Below the pieces are notes generated by a model. That model had not been told where the DNA came from. It saw only the letters and a program-made list of their open reading frames with translations, and did not search any database. A DNA stretch of 64,000 bases from positions 1,178,001-1,242,000 of the forward strand of contig JAYJMM010000041.1 of assembly GCA_037349105.1 (NCBI GenBank), in the 5' to 3' direction. Below are positions 11,301 to 24,475 of the stretch, in pieces. Source of the stretch: Limnomonas spitsbergensis (lineage: Eukaryota > Chlorophyta > Chlorophyceae > Chlamydomonadales). Made by a program: the position numbers and the translations under genes. Each line of letters begins with the position of its first letter. Position 1 is the stretch's first letter.

Positions 11301-14300
11301 GGGAGGAGGCAGCTGACTGGTCCACAGCTGTTCTGGGGTAAGGGTGAAGGGTGGGAGGGAGGGGGCAGCTGACTGGTCCACAGCTGTTCTGGGGTAAGGG
11401 TGAGGATTGGGAGGGAGGAGGCAGCTGACTGGTCCACAGCTGTTCTGGGGTAAGGGTGGAGGGTGGGAGGGAGGAGGCAGGCTACTGATCCACAGCTGTT
11501 CTGGGGTAAGGGTGAGGGGTAGGAGGGAGGAGGCAGGTTACTGATCCACATCTGTTCTGGGGTAAGGGTGAGGGGTAGGAGGGAGGATGCAGCTGACTGA
11601 TCCACAGCTGTTCTGGGGTAAGGGTGAAGGGTGGGAGGGAGGAGGCAGGCTACTGATCCACAGCTGTTCTGGGGTAAGGGTGAGGGGTACGAGGGAGGAG
11701 GCAGGTTACTGATCCACAGCTGTTATGGGGTAAGGGTGAGGATTGGGAGGGAGGAGGCAGCTGACTGGTCCACAGCTGTTCTGGGGTAAGGGTGGAGGGT
11801 GGGAGGGAGGAGGCAGCTGACTGGTCCACAGATGTTCTGGGGTAAGGGTGAAGGGTGGGAGGGAGGAGGCAGCTCACTGATCCACAGCAGTTCTGGGGTA
11901 AGGGTGAGGATTGGGAGGGAGGAGGCAGCTGACTGGTCCACAGCTGTTCTGGGTGGGTGGGAGGAGGCAGGCTACTGATCCACAACTGTTCTGGGGTAAG
12001 GGTGAGGGGTAGGAGGGAGGAGGCAGCTGACTGGTCCACAGCTGTTCTGGGTTAAGGGTGAGGGGTAGGAGGGAGGAGGCAGGTTACTGATCCACAGCTG
12101 TTCTGGGGTAATGGTAAGGGTGGGAGGGAGGAGGCAGCTCACTGATCCACAGCTGTTCTGGGGTAAGGGTGAGGATTGGGAGGGAGAAGGCAGCTGACTG
12201 GTCCACAGCTGTTCTGGGGTAAGGGTGGAGGGTGGGAGGGAGGAGGCAGCTGACTGATCCACGGCTGTTCTGGGGTAAGGGTGAGGGGTGGGAGGGAGGA
12301 GGCAGCTGACTGATCCACAGCTGTTCTGGGGTTAGGGTGAAGGGTGGGAGGGAGGAGGCAGCTGACTCGTGCACAGCTGTTCTGGGGTAAGGGTGAAGGG
12401 TGGGAGGGAGGAGGCAGCTGACTGATCCACAGCTGTTCTGGGGTAAGGGTGAGGGGTAGGAGGGAGGAGGCAGCTGACTGATCCACAGCTGTTCTGGGGT
12501 AAGGGTGAGGGGTGGGAGGGAGGAGGCAGCTGACTGATCCGCAGCTGTTCTGGGGTAAGGGTGAAAGGTGGGAGGGAGGCTGCAGCTGACTGATCCACAG
12601 CTGTTCTGGGGTAAGGGTGAGGGGTGGGAGGGAGGAGGCAGCTCACTGATCCACAGCTGTTCTGGGGTAAGGGTGGGGATTGGGAGGGAGGAGGCAGCTG
12701 ACTGGTCCACAGCTGTTCTGGGGTAAGGGTGGAGGGTGGGAGGGAGGAGGCAGCTGACTGATCCACAGCTGTTCTGGGGTAAGGGTGAGGGGTGGGAGGG
12801 AGGAGGCAGCTGACTGGTCCACAGCTGTTCTGGGGTAAGGGTGAAGGGTGGGCGGGAGGAGGCAGCTGACTGGTGCACAGCTGTTCTGGGGTAAGGGTGA
12901 AGGGTGGGAGGGAGGAGGCAAGTTACTGATCCACAGCTGTTCTGGGGTAAGGGTGAGGGGTAGGAGGGAGGAGGCAGCTGACTGATCCACAGCTGTTCTG
13001 GGGTAAGGGTGAGGGGTGGGAGGGAGGAGGCAGCTGACTGATCCACAGCTGTTATGGGGTAAGGGTGAAGGGTGGGAGGGAGGCTGCAGCTGACTGGTCC
13101 ACAGATGTTCTGGGGTAAGGGTGAAGGGTGGGAGGGAGGAGGCAGCTCACTGATCCACAGCTGTTCTGGGGTAAGGGTGGGGATTGGGAGGGAGGAGGAC
13201 AGCTGACTGGTCCACAGCTGTTCTGGGGTAAGGGTGGAGGGTGGGAGGGAGGAGGCAGCTGACTGATCCACAGCTGTTCTGGGGTAAGGGTGAGGGGTGG
13301 GAGGGAGGAGGCAGCTGACTGGTCCACAGCTGTTCTGGGGTAAGGGTGAAGGGTGGGAGGGAGGAGGCAAGTTACTGATCCACAGCTGTTCTGGGGTAAG
13401 GGTGAGGGGTAGGAGGGAGGAGGCAGCTGACTGATCCACAGCTGTTCTGGGGTTAGGGTGAAGGGTGGGAGGGAGGAGGCAGCTGACTGGTCCACAGCTG
13501 TTCTGGGGTAAGGGTGAAGGGTGGGAGGGAGGGGGCAGCTGATTGGTCCACAGCTGTTCTGGGGTAAGGGTGAGGATTGGGAGGGAGGATACAGCTGACT
13601 GGTCCACAGCTGTTCTGGGGTAAGGGTGGAGGGTGGGAGGGAGAAGGCAGCTGACTGATCCACAGCTGTTCTGGGGTAAGGGTGAGGGGTAGGAGGGAGG
13701 AGGCAGGCTACTGATCCACAGCTGTTCTGGGGTAAGGGTGGGGATTGGGAGGGAGGAGGCAGCTGACTGGTCCACAGCTGTTCTGGGGTAAGGGTGGAGG
13801 GTGGGAGGGAGGAGGCAGCTGACTGATCCACAGCTGTTCTGGGGTAAGGGTGAGGGGTGGGAGGGAGGAGGCAGCTGACTGGTCCACAGCTGTTCTGGGG
13901 TAAGGGTGAAGGGTGGGAGGGAGGAGGCAGCTGACTGGTGCACAGGTGTTCTGGGGTAAGGGTGAAGGGTGGGAGGGAGGAGGCAAGTTACTGATCCACA
14001 GCTGTTCTGGGGTGAGGGTGAGGGGTAGGAGGGAGGAGGCAGCTGACTGATCCACAGCTGTTCTGGGGTAAGGGTGAGGGGTGGGAGGGAGGAGGCAGCT
14101 GACTGATCCACAGCTGTTATGGGGTAAGGGTGAAGGGTGGGAGGGAGGCTGCAGCTGACTGGTCCACAGATGTTCTGGGGTAAGGGTGAAGGGTGGGAGG
14201 GAGGAGGCAGCACACTGATCCACAGCTGTTCTGGGGTAAGGGTGGGGATTGGGAGGGAGGAGGCAGCTGACTGGTCCACAGCTGTTCTGGGTGGGAGGGA

Positions 14301-14723
14301 GGAGGCATGCTACTGATCCACAGCTGTTCTGGGGTAAGGGTGAGGGGTAGGAGGGAGGAGGCAGCTGACTGGTCCACAGCTGTTCTGGGGTAAGGGTGAG
14401 GGGTAGGAGGGAGGAGGCAGGTTACTGATCCACAGCTGTTCTGGGGTAAGGGTGAGGGGTGGGAGGGAGGAGGCAGCTGACTGGTCCACAGCTGTTCTGG
14501 GGTAAGGGTGAAGGGTGGGAGGGAGGAGGCAGCTGACTGGTCCACAGCTGTTCTGGGGTAAGGGTGAAGGGTGGGAGGGAGGAGGCAGGTTACTGATCCA
14601 CAGCTGTTCTGGGGTAAGGGTGAGGGGTAGGAGGGAGGATGCAGCTGACTGATCCACAGCTGTTCTGGGGTAAGGGTGAAGGGTGGGAGGGAGGAGGCAG
14701 CTCACTGATCCACAGCTGTTCTG
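8355..14723 (+). repeat. Satellite A, segment 3 (about 114 units)
   Basis: The longest spacing between two inserts. Units and variants are as in segment 1. 43-bp deletion units lie near 11927-11965 (a private GGGTGGGTGGG variant) and near 14270-14312. The part from about 11650 to the insert reappears almost unchanged 4976-4977 bp downstream, in segment 4. I see no gene, although reverse-strand ORFs reach 731 codons (12084-14279). Confidence 0.95.
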
Positions 14724-15740
14724 AGATAAGGGGTAGGATGTGCAGCCTAGCACACGAGGGGGCAGGGTTCCAGAATATTCTTACGAGTTGTCCTGCCCAG
14801 TGGGCTGGAGGGTTTAGGACCCAGGGGTTGAGTGCAAGGCTGGAGGGTTTAGGACCTAGGGGTTGAGTGCAAGGCTGGAGGACTCAGGATACAGGGTTGG
14901 TGGAAAGGCTGGATGGCTCAGGACCTAGGAATTGAAAGGAAAGCTGGAGGGTTCAGGCAATGCAGGGTTTGCGAATTTTCTAAGGATACTGTACTGCCAT
15001 GTGGGCCTCATGTACATCTTAATACATGGATGGTACAAGGCATGTACAGCAAGCAATGCCCAGGTTGACTCACAACTCCTACTCCTACAGATTTTATCTT
15101 TGGTATGGGTGCTTTGATTAAAGTGTGCAAGACACAATATACGAAAGCTACGAAGTGACGGATGCAAGGTGGTGTGGAGAAAGGCGATGTGTCTGGCCAT
15201 GAACTGGGACAGGTGATGGGGGGGGAGGGGATGTGTCTGGCCATGAGCTGGGACAGGTGATGGGGGGAGAGGGGATGTGTCTGGCCATGAGCTGGGACAG
15301 GTGATGGGGGCAGGGCATTGATGTGCATTTATTTGGTGCATTTATTTGGTGCTTACTGGCGGGAACGTGGACTTGAGCTTGCAAGATGATAGGCCTCTTG
15401 GTTGGAGACTTGGGATGTTGGTTGATCTTCTGAAAATAGGGAAGAAAGGTACAGTAAGTAGGTGGAGAGCTGGCCAGATGTGGAGTGAAAGGATATGAAG
15501 CAGCTGACCAAAATGCCAAAAATGTAAATGGCCCTGGGCTGGCAGGTGCAGAGGTGAGGAGGGTAAGGGTGAGGGTTGGGAGGGAGGATGCAGCTGACTG
15601 ATCCATACCTGTTCTGGCTGGGACAGGTGGTGGGGGAAGAGGGGATGTGTCTGGCCATGAGCTGGTGCAGGTGGTGGGGGGAGAGGGGATGTGTCTGGCC
15701 ATGGGCTGGGACAGGTGATGGGGGGAGAGGGGACGTGTCT
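14724..15740 (+). repeat. A-insert copy 3
   Basis: 1017-bp copy of the composite insert, with the heat-shock element at 14768-14780. It belongs with copies 4 and 5 by shared changes (GGCATGTACAGC, CCAAAATGCC). It lies 7386 bp after copy 2. Confidence 0.9.
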
Positions 15741-18700
15741 ACAGCTGTTCTGGGGTAAGGGTGAGGATTGGGAGGGAGGAGGCAGCTGACTGGTCCACAG
15801 CTGTTCTGGGGTAAGGGTGAAGGGTGGGAGGGAGAAGGCAGCTGACTGATCCACAGCTGTTCTGGGGTAAGGGTGAGGGGTAGGAGGGAGGAGGCAGCTG
15901 ACTGATCCACAGCTGTTCTGGGGTAAGGGTAAGGATTGGGAGGGAGGAGGCAGCTCACTGATCCACAGCTGTTCTGGGGTAAGGGTGGAGGGTGGGAGGG
16001 AGGAGGCAGCTGACTGATCCACAGCTGTTCTGGGGTAAGGGTGAAGGGTGGGAGGGAGGAGGCAGCTGACTGATCCACAGCTGTTCTGGGGTAAGGGTGA
16101 AGGGTGGGAGGGAGGAGGCAGCTGACTGGTCCAAAGCTGTTATGGGGTTAGGGTGAAGGGTGGGAGGGAGGAGGCAGCTGACTGGTCCACAGCTGTTCTG
16201 GGGTAAGGGTGAAGGGTGGGAGGGAGGGGGCAGCTGACTGGTCCACAGCTGTTCTGGGGTAAGGGTGAGGATTGGGAGGGAGGAGACAGCTGACTGGTCC
16301 ACAGCTGTTCTGGGGTAAGGGTGGAGGGTGGGAGGGAGAAGGCAGCTGACTGATCCACAGCTGTTCTGGGGTAAGGGTGAGGGGTGGGAGGGAGGAGGCA
16401 GGCTACTGATCCACAGCTGTTCTAGGGTAAGGGTGAGGATTGGGAGGGAGGAGGCAGCTGACTGGTCCATAGATGTTCTGGGGTAAGGGTGAAGGGTGGG
16501 AGGGAGGAGTCAGGCTACTGATCCACAGCTGTTCTGGGGTAAGGGTGAGGGGTACGAGGGAGGAGGCAGGTTACTGATCCACAGCTGTTATGGGGTAAGG
16601 GTGAGGATTGGGAGGGAGGTGGCAGCTGACTGGTCCACAGCTGTTCTGGGGTAAGGGTGGTGGGTGGGAGGGAGGCTGCAGCTGACTGGTCCACAGATGT
16701 TCTGGGGTAAGGGTGAAGGGTGGGAGGGAGGAGGCAGCTCACTGATCCACAGCTGTTCTGGGGTAAGGGTGGGGATTGGGAGGGAGGAGGCAGCTGACTG
16801 GTCCACAGCTGTTCTGGGGTAAGGGTGGAGGGTGGGAGGGAGGAGGCAGCTCACTGATCCACAGCAGTTCTGGGGTAAGGGTGAGGATTGGGAGGGAGGA
16901 GGCAGCTGACTGGTCCACAGCTGTTCTGGGTGGGAGGGAGGAGGCAGGCTACTGATCCACAACTGTTCTGGGGTAAGGGTGAGGGGTAGGAGGGAGGAGG
17001 CAGCTGACTGGTCCACAGCTGTTCTGGGTTAAGGGTGAGGGGTAGGAGGGAGGAGGCAGGTTACTGATCCACAGCTGTTCTGGGGTAATGGTAAGGGTGG
17101 GAGGGAGGAGGCAGCTCACTGATCCACAGCTGTTCTGGGGTAAGGGTGAGGATTGGGAGGGAGAAGGCAGCTGACTGGTCCACAGCTGTTCTGGGGTAAG
17201 GGTGGAGGGTGGGAGGGAGGAGGCAGCTGACTGATCCACGGCTGTTCTGGGGTAAGGGTGAGGGGTGGGAGGGAGGAGGCAGCTGACTGATCCACAGCTG
17301 TTCTGGGGTTAGGGTGAAGGGTGGGAGGGAGGAGGCAGCTGACTCGTGCACAGCTGTTCTGGGGTAAGGGTGAAGGGTGGGAGGGAGGAGGCAGCTGACT
17401 GATCCACAGCTGTTCTGGGGTAAGGGTGAGGGGTAGGAGGGAGGAGGCAGCTGACTGATCCACAGCTGTTCTGGGGTAAGGGTGAGGGGTGGGAGGGAGG
17501 AGGCAGCTGACTGATCCGCAGCTGTTCTGGGGTAAGGGTGAAGGGTGGGAGGGAGGCTGCAGCTGACTGATCCACAGCTGTTCTGGGGTAAGGGTGAGGG
17601 GTGGGAGGGAGGAGGCAGCTCACTGATCCACAGCTGTTCTGGGGTAAGGGTGGGGATTGGGAGGGAGGAGGCAGCTGACTGGTCCACAGCTGTTCTGGGG
17701 TAAGGGTGGAGGGTGGGAGGGAGGAGGCAGCTGACTGATCCACAGCTGTTCTGGGGTAAGGGTGAGGGGTGGGAGGGAGGAGGCAGCTGACTGGTCCACA
17801 GCTGTTCTGGGGTAAGGGTGAAGGGTGGGCGGGAGGAGGCAGCTGACTGGTGCACAGCTGTTCTGGGGTAAGGGTGAAGGGTGGGAGGGAGGAGGCAAGT
17901 TACTGATCCACAGCTGTTCTGGGGTAAGGGTGAGGGGTAGGAGGGAGGAGGCAGCTGACTGATCCACATCTGTTCTGGGGTAAGGGTGAGGGGTGGGAGG
18001 GAGGAGGCAGCTGACTGATCCACAGCTGTTATGGGGTAAGGGTGAAGGGTGGGAGGGAGGATGCAGCTGACTGGTCCACAGATGTTCTGGGGTAAGGGTG
18101 AAGGGTGGGAGGGAGGAGGCAGCTCACTGATCCACAGCTGTTCTGGGGTAAGGGTGGGGATTGGGAGGGAGGAGGCAGCTGACTGGTCCACAGCTGTTCT
18201 GGGGTAAGGGTGGAGGGTGGGAGGGAGGAGGCAGCTGACTGATCCACAGCTGTTCTGGGGTAAGGGTGAGGGGTGGGAGGGAGGAGGCAGCTGACTGGTC
18301 CACAGCTGTTCTGGGGTAAGGGTGAAGGGTGGGAGGGAGGAGGCAAGTTACTGATCCACAGCTGTTCTGGGGTAAGGGTGAGGGGTAGGAGGGAGGAGGC
18401 AGCTGACTGATCCACAGCTGTTCTGGGGTTAGGGTGAAGGGTGGGAGGGAGGAGGCAGCTGACTGGTCCACAGCTGTTCTGGGGTAAGGGTGAAGGGTGG
18501 GAGGGAGGGGGCAGCTGATTGGTCCACAGCTGTTCTGGGGTAAGGGTGAGGATTGGGAGGGAGGATACAGCTGACTGGTCCACAGCTGTTCTGGGGTAAG
18601 GGTGGAGGGTGGGAGGGAGAAGGCAGCTGACTGATCCACAGCTGTTCTGGGGTAAGGGTGAGGGGTAGGAGGGAGGAGGCAGGCTACTGATCCACAGCTG

Positions 18701-19699
18701 TTCTGGGGTAAGGGTGGGGATTGGGAGGGAGGAGGCAGCTGACTGGTCCACAGCTGTTCTGGGGTAAGGGTGGAGGGTGGGAGGGAGGAGGCAGCTGACT
18801 GATCCACAGCTGTTCTGGGGTAAGGGTGAGGGGTGGGAGGGAGGAGGCAGCTGACTGGTCCACAGCTGTTCTGGGGTAAGGGTGAAGGGTGGGAGGGAGG
18901 AGGCAGCTGACTGGTGCACAGGTGTTCTGGGGTAAGGGTGAAGGGTGGGAGGGAGGAGGCAAGTTACTGATCCACAGCTGTTCTGGGGTAAGGGTGAGGG
19001 GTAGGAGGGAGGAGGCAGCTGACTGATCCACAGCTGTTCTGGGGTAAGGGTGAGGGGTGGGAGGGAGGAGGCAGCTGACTGATCCACAGCTGTTATGGGG
19101 TAAGGGTGAAGGGTGGGAGGGAGGCTGCAGCTGACTGGTCCACAGATGTTCTGGGGTAAGGGTGAAGGGTGGGAGGGAGGAGGCAGCACACTGATCCACA
19201 GCTGTTCTGGGGTAAGGGTGGGGATTGGGAGGGAGGAGGCAGCTGACTGGTCCACAGCTGTTCTGGGTGGGAGGGAGGAGGCATGCTACTGATCCACAGC
19301 TGTTCTGGGGTAAGGGTGAGGGGTAGGAGGGAGGAGGCAGCTGACTGGTCCACAGCTGTTCTGGGGTAAGGGTGAGGGGTAGGAGGGAGGAGGCAGGTTA
19401 CTGATCCACAGCTGTTCTGGGGTAAGGGTGAGGGGTGGGAGGGAGGAGGCAGCTGACTGGTCCACAGCTGTTCTGGGGTAAGGGTGAAGGGTGGGAGGGA
19501 GGAGGCAGCTGACTGGTCCACAGCTGTTCTGGGGTAAGGGTGAAGGGTGGGAGGGAGGAGGCAGGTTACTGATCCACAGCTGTTCTGGGGTAAGGGTGAG
19601 GGGTAGGAGGGAGGATGCAGCTGACTGATCCACAGCTGTTCTGGGGTAAGGGTGAAGGGTGGGAGGGAGGAGGCAGCTCACTGATCCACAGCTGTTCTG
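15741..19699 (+). repeat. Satellite A, segment 4 (about 71 units)
   Basis: 56-bp units. Most of this segment is a close copy of the right part of segment 3, offset by about 4976 bp, so insert plus array were duplicated as one higher-order unit. A 43-bp deletion unit followed by GCATGCT lies at about 19247-19289, again about 437 bp before the next insert. I see no gene. Confidence 0.95.
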
Positions 19700-20716
19700 A
19701 GATAAGGGGTAGGATGTGCAGCCTAGCACACGAGGGGGCAGGGTTCCAGAATATTCTTACGAGTTGTCCTGCCCAGTGGGCTGGAGGGTTTAGGACCCAG
19801 GGGTTGAGTGCAAGGCTGGAGGGTTTAGGACCTAGGGGTTGAGTGCAAGGCTGGAGGACTCAGGATACAGGGTTGGTGGAAAGGCTGGATGGCTCAGGAC
19901 CTAGGAATTGAAAGGAAAGCTGGAGGGTTCAGGCAATGCAGGGTTTGCGAATTTTCTAAGGATACTGTACTGCCATGTGGGCCTCATGTACATCTTAATA
20001 CATGGATGGTACAAGGCATGTACAGCAAGCAATGCCCAGGTTGACTCACAACTCCTACTCCTACAGATTTTATCTTTGGTATGGGTGCTTTGATTAAAGT
20101 GTGCAAGACACAATATACGAAAGCTACGAAGTGACGGATGCAAGGTGGTGTGGAGAAAGGCGATGTGTCTGGCCATGAACTGGGACAGGTGATGGGGGGA
20201 GAGGGGATGTGTCTGGCCATGAGCTGGGACAGGTGATGGGGGGAGAGGGGATGTGTCTGGCCATGAGCTGGGACAGGTGATGGGGGCAGGGCATTGATGT
20301 GCATTTATTTGGTGCATTTATTTGGTGCTTACTGGCGGGAACGTGGACTTGAGCTTGCAAGATGATAGGCCTCTTGGTTGGAGACTTGGGATGTTGGTTG
20401 ATCTTCTGAAAATAGGGAAGAAAGGTACAGTAAGTAGGTGGAGAGCTGGCCAGATGTGGAGTGAAAGGATATGAAGCAGCTGACCAAAATGCCAAAAATG
20501 TAAATGGCCCTGGGCTGGCAGGTGCAGAGGTGAGGAGGGTAAGGGTGAGGGTTGGGAGGGAGGATGCAGCTGACTGATCCATACCTGTTCTGGCTGGGAC
20601 AGGTGGTGGGGGAAGAGGGGATGTGTCTGGCCATGAGCTGGTGCAGGTGGTGGGGGGAGAGGGGATGTGTCTGGCCATGGGCTGGGACAGGTGATGGGGG
20701 GAGAGGGGACGTGTCT
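19700..20716 (+). repeat. A-insert copy 4
   Basis: 1017-bp copy of the composite insert, nearly identical to copies 3 and 5, with the heat-shock element at 19744-19756. It lies 4976 bp after copy 3. Confidence 0.9.
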
Positions 20717-23458
20717 ACAGCTGTTCTGGGGTAAGGGTGAGGATTGGGAGGGAGGAGGCAGCTGACTGGTCCACAGCTGTTCTGGGGTAAGGGTGAAGGG
20801 TGGGAGGGAGAAGGCAGCTGACTGATCCACAGCTGTTCTGGGGTAAGGGTGAGGGGTAGGAGGGAGGAGGCAGCTGACTGATCCACAGCTGTTCTGGGGT
20901 AAGGGTAAGGATTGGGAGGGAGGAGGCAGCTCACTGATCCACAGCTGTTCTGGGGTAAGGGTGGAGGGTGGGAGGGAGGAGGCAGCTGACTGATCCACAG
21001 CTGTTCTGGGGTAAGGGTGAAGGGTGGGAGGGAGGAGGCAGCTGACTGATCCACAGCTGTTCTGGGGTAAGGGTGAACGGTGGGAGGGAGGAGGCAGCTG
21101 ACTGGTCCAAAGCTGTTCTGGGGTTAGGGTGAAGGGTGGGAGGGAGGAGGCAGCTGACTGGTCCACAGCTGTTCTGGGGTAAGGGTGAAGGGTGGGAGGG
21201 AGGGGGCAGCTGACTGGTCCACAGCTGTTCTGGGGTAAGGGTGAGGATTGGGAGGGAGGAGACAGCTGACTGGTCCACAGCTGTTCTGGGGTAAGGGTGG
21301 AGGGTGGGAGGGAGAAGGCAGCTGACTGATCCACAGCTGTTCTGGGGTAAGGGTGAGGGGTGGGAGGGAGGAGGCAGGCTACTGATCCACAGCTGTTCTA
21401 GGGTAAGGGTGAGGATTGGGAGGGAGGAGGCAGCTGACTGGTCCATAGATGTTCTGGGGTAAGGGTGAAGGGTGGGAGGGAGGAGTCAGGCTACTGATCC
21501 ACAGCTGTTCTGGGGTAAGGGTGAGGGGTACGAGGGAGGAGGCAGGTTACTGATCCACAGCTGTTATGGGGTAAGGGTGAGGATTGGGAGGGAGGAGGCA
21601 GCTGACTGGTCCACAGCTGTTCTGGGGTAAGGGTGGAGGGTGGGAGGGAGGCTGCAGCTGACTGGTCCACAGATGTTCTGGGGTAAGGGTGAAGGGTGGG
21701 AGGGAGGAGGCAGCTCACTGATCCACAGCTGTTCTGGGGTAAGGGTGGGGATTGGGAGGGAGGAGGCAGCTGACTGGTCCACAGCTGTTCTGGGGTAAGG
21801 GTGGAGGGTGGGAGGGAGGAGGCAACTGACTGATCCACAGCTGTTATGGGGTAAGGGTGAAGGGTGGGAGGGAGGAGGCAGCTGACTGGTCCAAAGCTGT
21901 TCTGGGGTTAGGGTGAAGGGTGGGAGGGAGGAGGCAGCTCACTGATCCACAGCTGTTCTGGGGTAAGGGTGGGGATTGGGAGGGAGGAGGCAGCTGACTG
22001 GTCCACAGCTGTTCTGGGGTAAGGGTGGAGGGTGGGAGGGAGGAGGCAGCTGACTGATCCACAGCTGTTCTGGGGTAAGGGTGAGGGGTGGGAGGGAGGA
22101 GGCAGCTAACTGATCCACAGCTGTTCTGGGGTTAGGGTGAAGGGTGGGAGGGAGGAGGCAGCTGACTGGTGCACAGCTGTTCTGGGGTAAAGGTGAAGGG
22201 TGGGAGGGAGGAGGCAAGTTACTGATCCACAGCTGTTCTGGGGTAAGGGTGAGGGGTAGGAGGGAGGAGGCAGCTGACTGATCCACAGCTGTTCTGGGGT
22301 AAGGGTGAGGGGTGGGAGGGAGGAGGCAGCTGACTGATCCACAGCTGTTCTGGGGTTAGGTTGAAGGGTGGGAGGGAGGCTGCAGCTGACTGGTCCACAG
22401 CTGTTCTGGGGTAAGGGTGAAGGGTGGGAGGGAGGAGGCAGCTCACTGATCCACAGCTGTTCTGGGGTAAGGGTGGGGATTGGGAGGGAGGAGGCAGCTG
22501 ACTGGTCCACAGCTGTTCTGGGGTAAGGGTGGAGGGTGGGAGGGAGGAGGCAGCTGACTGATCCACAGCTGTTCTGGGGTAAGGGTGAGGGGTGGGAGGG
22601 AGGAGGCAGCTGACTGATCCACAGCTGTTCTGGGGTAAGGGTGAAGGGTGGGAGGGAGGAGGCAGCTGACTGGTGCACAGGTGTTCTGGGGTAAGGGTGA
22701 AGGGTGGGAGGGAGGAGGCAAGTTACTGATCCACAGCTGTTCTGGGGTAAGGGTGAGGGGTAGGAGGGAGGAGGCAGCTGACTGATCCACAGCTGTTCTG
22801 GGGTAAGGGTGAGGGGTGGGAGGGAGGAGGCAGCTGACTGATCCACAGCTGTTATGGGGTAAGGGTGAAGGGTGGGAGGCAGGCTGCAGCTGACTGGTCC
22901 ACAGATGTTCTGGGGTAAGGGTGAAGGGTGGGAGGGAGGAGGCAGCACACTGATCCACAGCTGTTCTGGGGTAAGGGTGGGGATTGGGAGGGAGGAGGCA
23001 GCTGACTGGTCCACAGCTGTTCTGGGTGGGAGGGAGGAGGCATGCTACTGATCCACAGCTGTTCTGGGGTAAGGGTGAGGGGTAGGAGGGAGGAGGCAGC
23101 TGACTGGTCCACAGCTGTTCTGGGGTAAGGGTGAGGGGTAGGAGGGAGGAGGCAGGTTACTGATCCACAGCTGTTCTGGGGTAAGGGTGAGGGGTGGGAG
23201 GGAGGAGGCAGCTGACTGGTCCACAGCTGTTCTGGGGTAAGGGTGAAGGGTGGGAGGGAGGAGGCAGCTGACTGGTCCACAGCTGTTCTGGGGTAAGGGT
23301 GAAGGGTGGGAGGGAGGAGGCAGGTTACTGATCCACAGCTGTTCTGGGGTAAGGGTGAGGGGTAGGAGGGAGGATGCAGCTGACTGATCCACAGCTGTTC
23401 TGGGGTAAGGGTGAAGGGTGGGAGGGAGGAGGCAGCTCACTGATCCACAGCTGTTCTG
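20717..23458 (+). repeat. Satellite A, segment 5 (about 49 units)
   Basis: 56-bp units. The stretch from the insert to about 22700 reappears with an offset of 3759 bp in segment 6. A 43-bp deletion unit followed by GCATGCT lies near 23007-23050. I see no gene. Confidence 0.95.
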
Positions 23459-24475
23459 AGATAAGGGGTAGGATGTGCAGCCTAGCACACGAGGGGGCAG
23501 GGTTCCAGAATATTCTTACGAGTTGTCCTGCCCAGTGGGCTGGAGGGTTTAGGACCCAGGGGTTGAGTGCAAGGCTGGAGGGTTTAGGACCTAGGGGTTG
23601 AGTGCAAGGCTGGAGGACTCAGGATACAGGGTTGGTGGAAAGGCTGGATGGCTCAGGACCTAGGAATTGAAAGGAAAGCTGGAGGGTTCAGGCAATGCAG
23701 GGTTTGCGAATTTTCTAAGGATACTGTACTGCCATGTGGGCCTCATGTACATCTTAATACATGGATGGTACAAGGCATGTACAGCAAGCAATGCCCAGGT
23801 TGACTCACAACTCCTACTCCTACAGATTTTATCTTTGGTATGGGTGCTTTGATTAAAGTGTGCAAGACACAATATACGAAAGCTACGAAGTGACGGATGC
23901 AAGGTGGTGTGGAGAAAGGCGATGTGTCTGGCCATGAACTGGGACAGGTGATGGGGGGAGAGGGGATGTGTCTGGCCATGAGCTGGGACAGGTGATGGGG
24001 GGAGAGGGGATGTGTCTGGCCATGAGCTGGGACAGGTGATGGGGGCAGGGCATTGATGTGCATTTATTTGGTGCATTTATTTGGTGCTTACTGGCGGGAA
24101 CGTGGACTTGAGCTTGCAAGATGATAGGCCTCTTGGTTGGAGACTTGGGATGTTGGTTGATCTTCTGAAAATAGGGAAGAAAGGTACAGTAAGTAGGTGG
24201 AGAGCTGGCCAGATGTGGAGTGAAAGGATATGAAGCAGCTGACCAAAATGCCAAAAATGTAAATGGCCCTGGGCTGGCAGGTGCAGAGGTGAGGAGGGTA
24301 AGGGTGAGGGTTGGGAGGGAGGATGCAGCTGACTGATCCATACCTGTTCTGGCTGGGACAGGTGGTGGGGGAAGAGGGGATGTGTCTGGCCATGAGCTGG
24401 TGCAGGTGGTGGGGGGAGAGGGGATGTGTCTGGCCATGGGCTGGGACAGGTGATGGGGGGAGAGGGGACGTGTCT
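23459..24475 (+). repeat. A-insert copy 5 (last)
   Basis: 1017-bp copy of the composite insert, with the heat-shock element at 23503-23515. It lies 3759 bp after copy 4. No further A-insert follows in the remaining 7.9 kb of satellite A. Confidence 0.9.
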
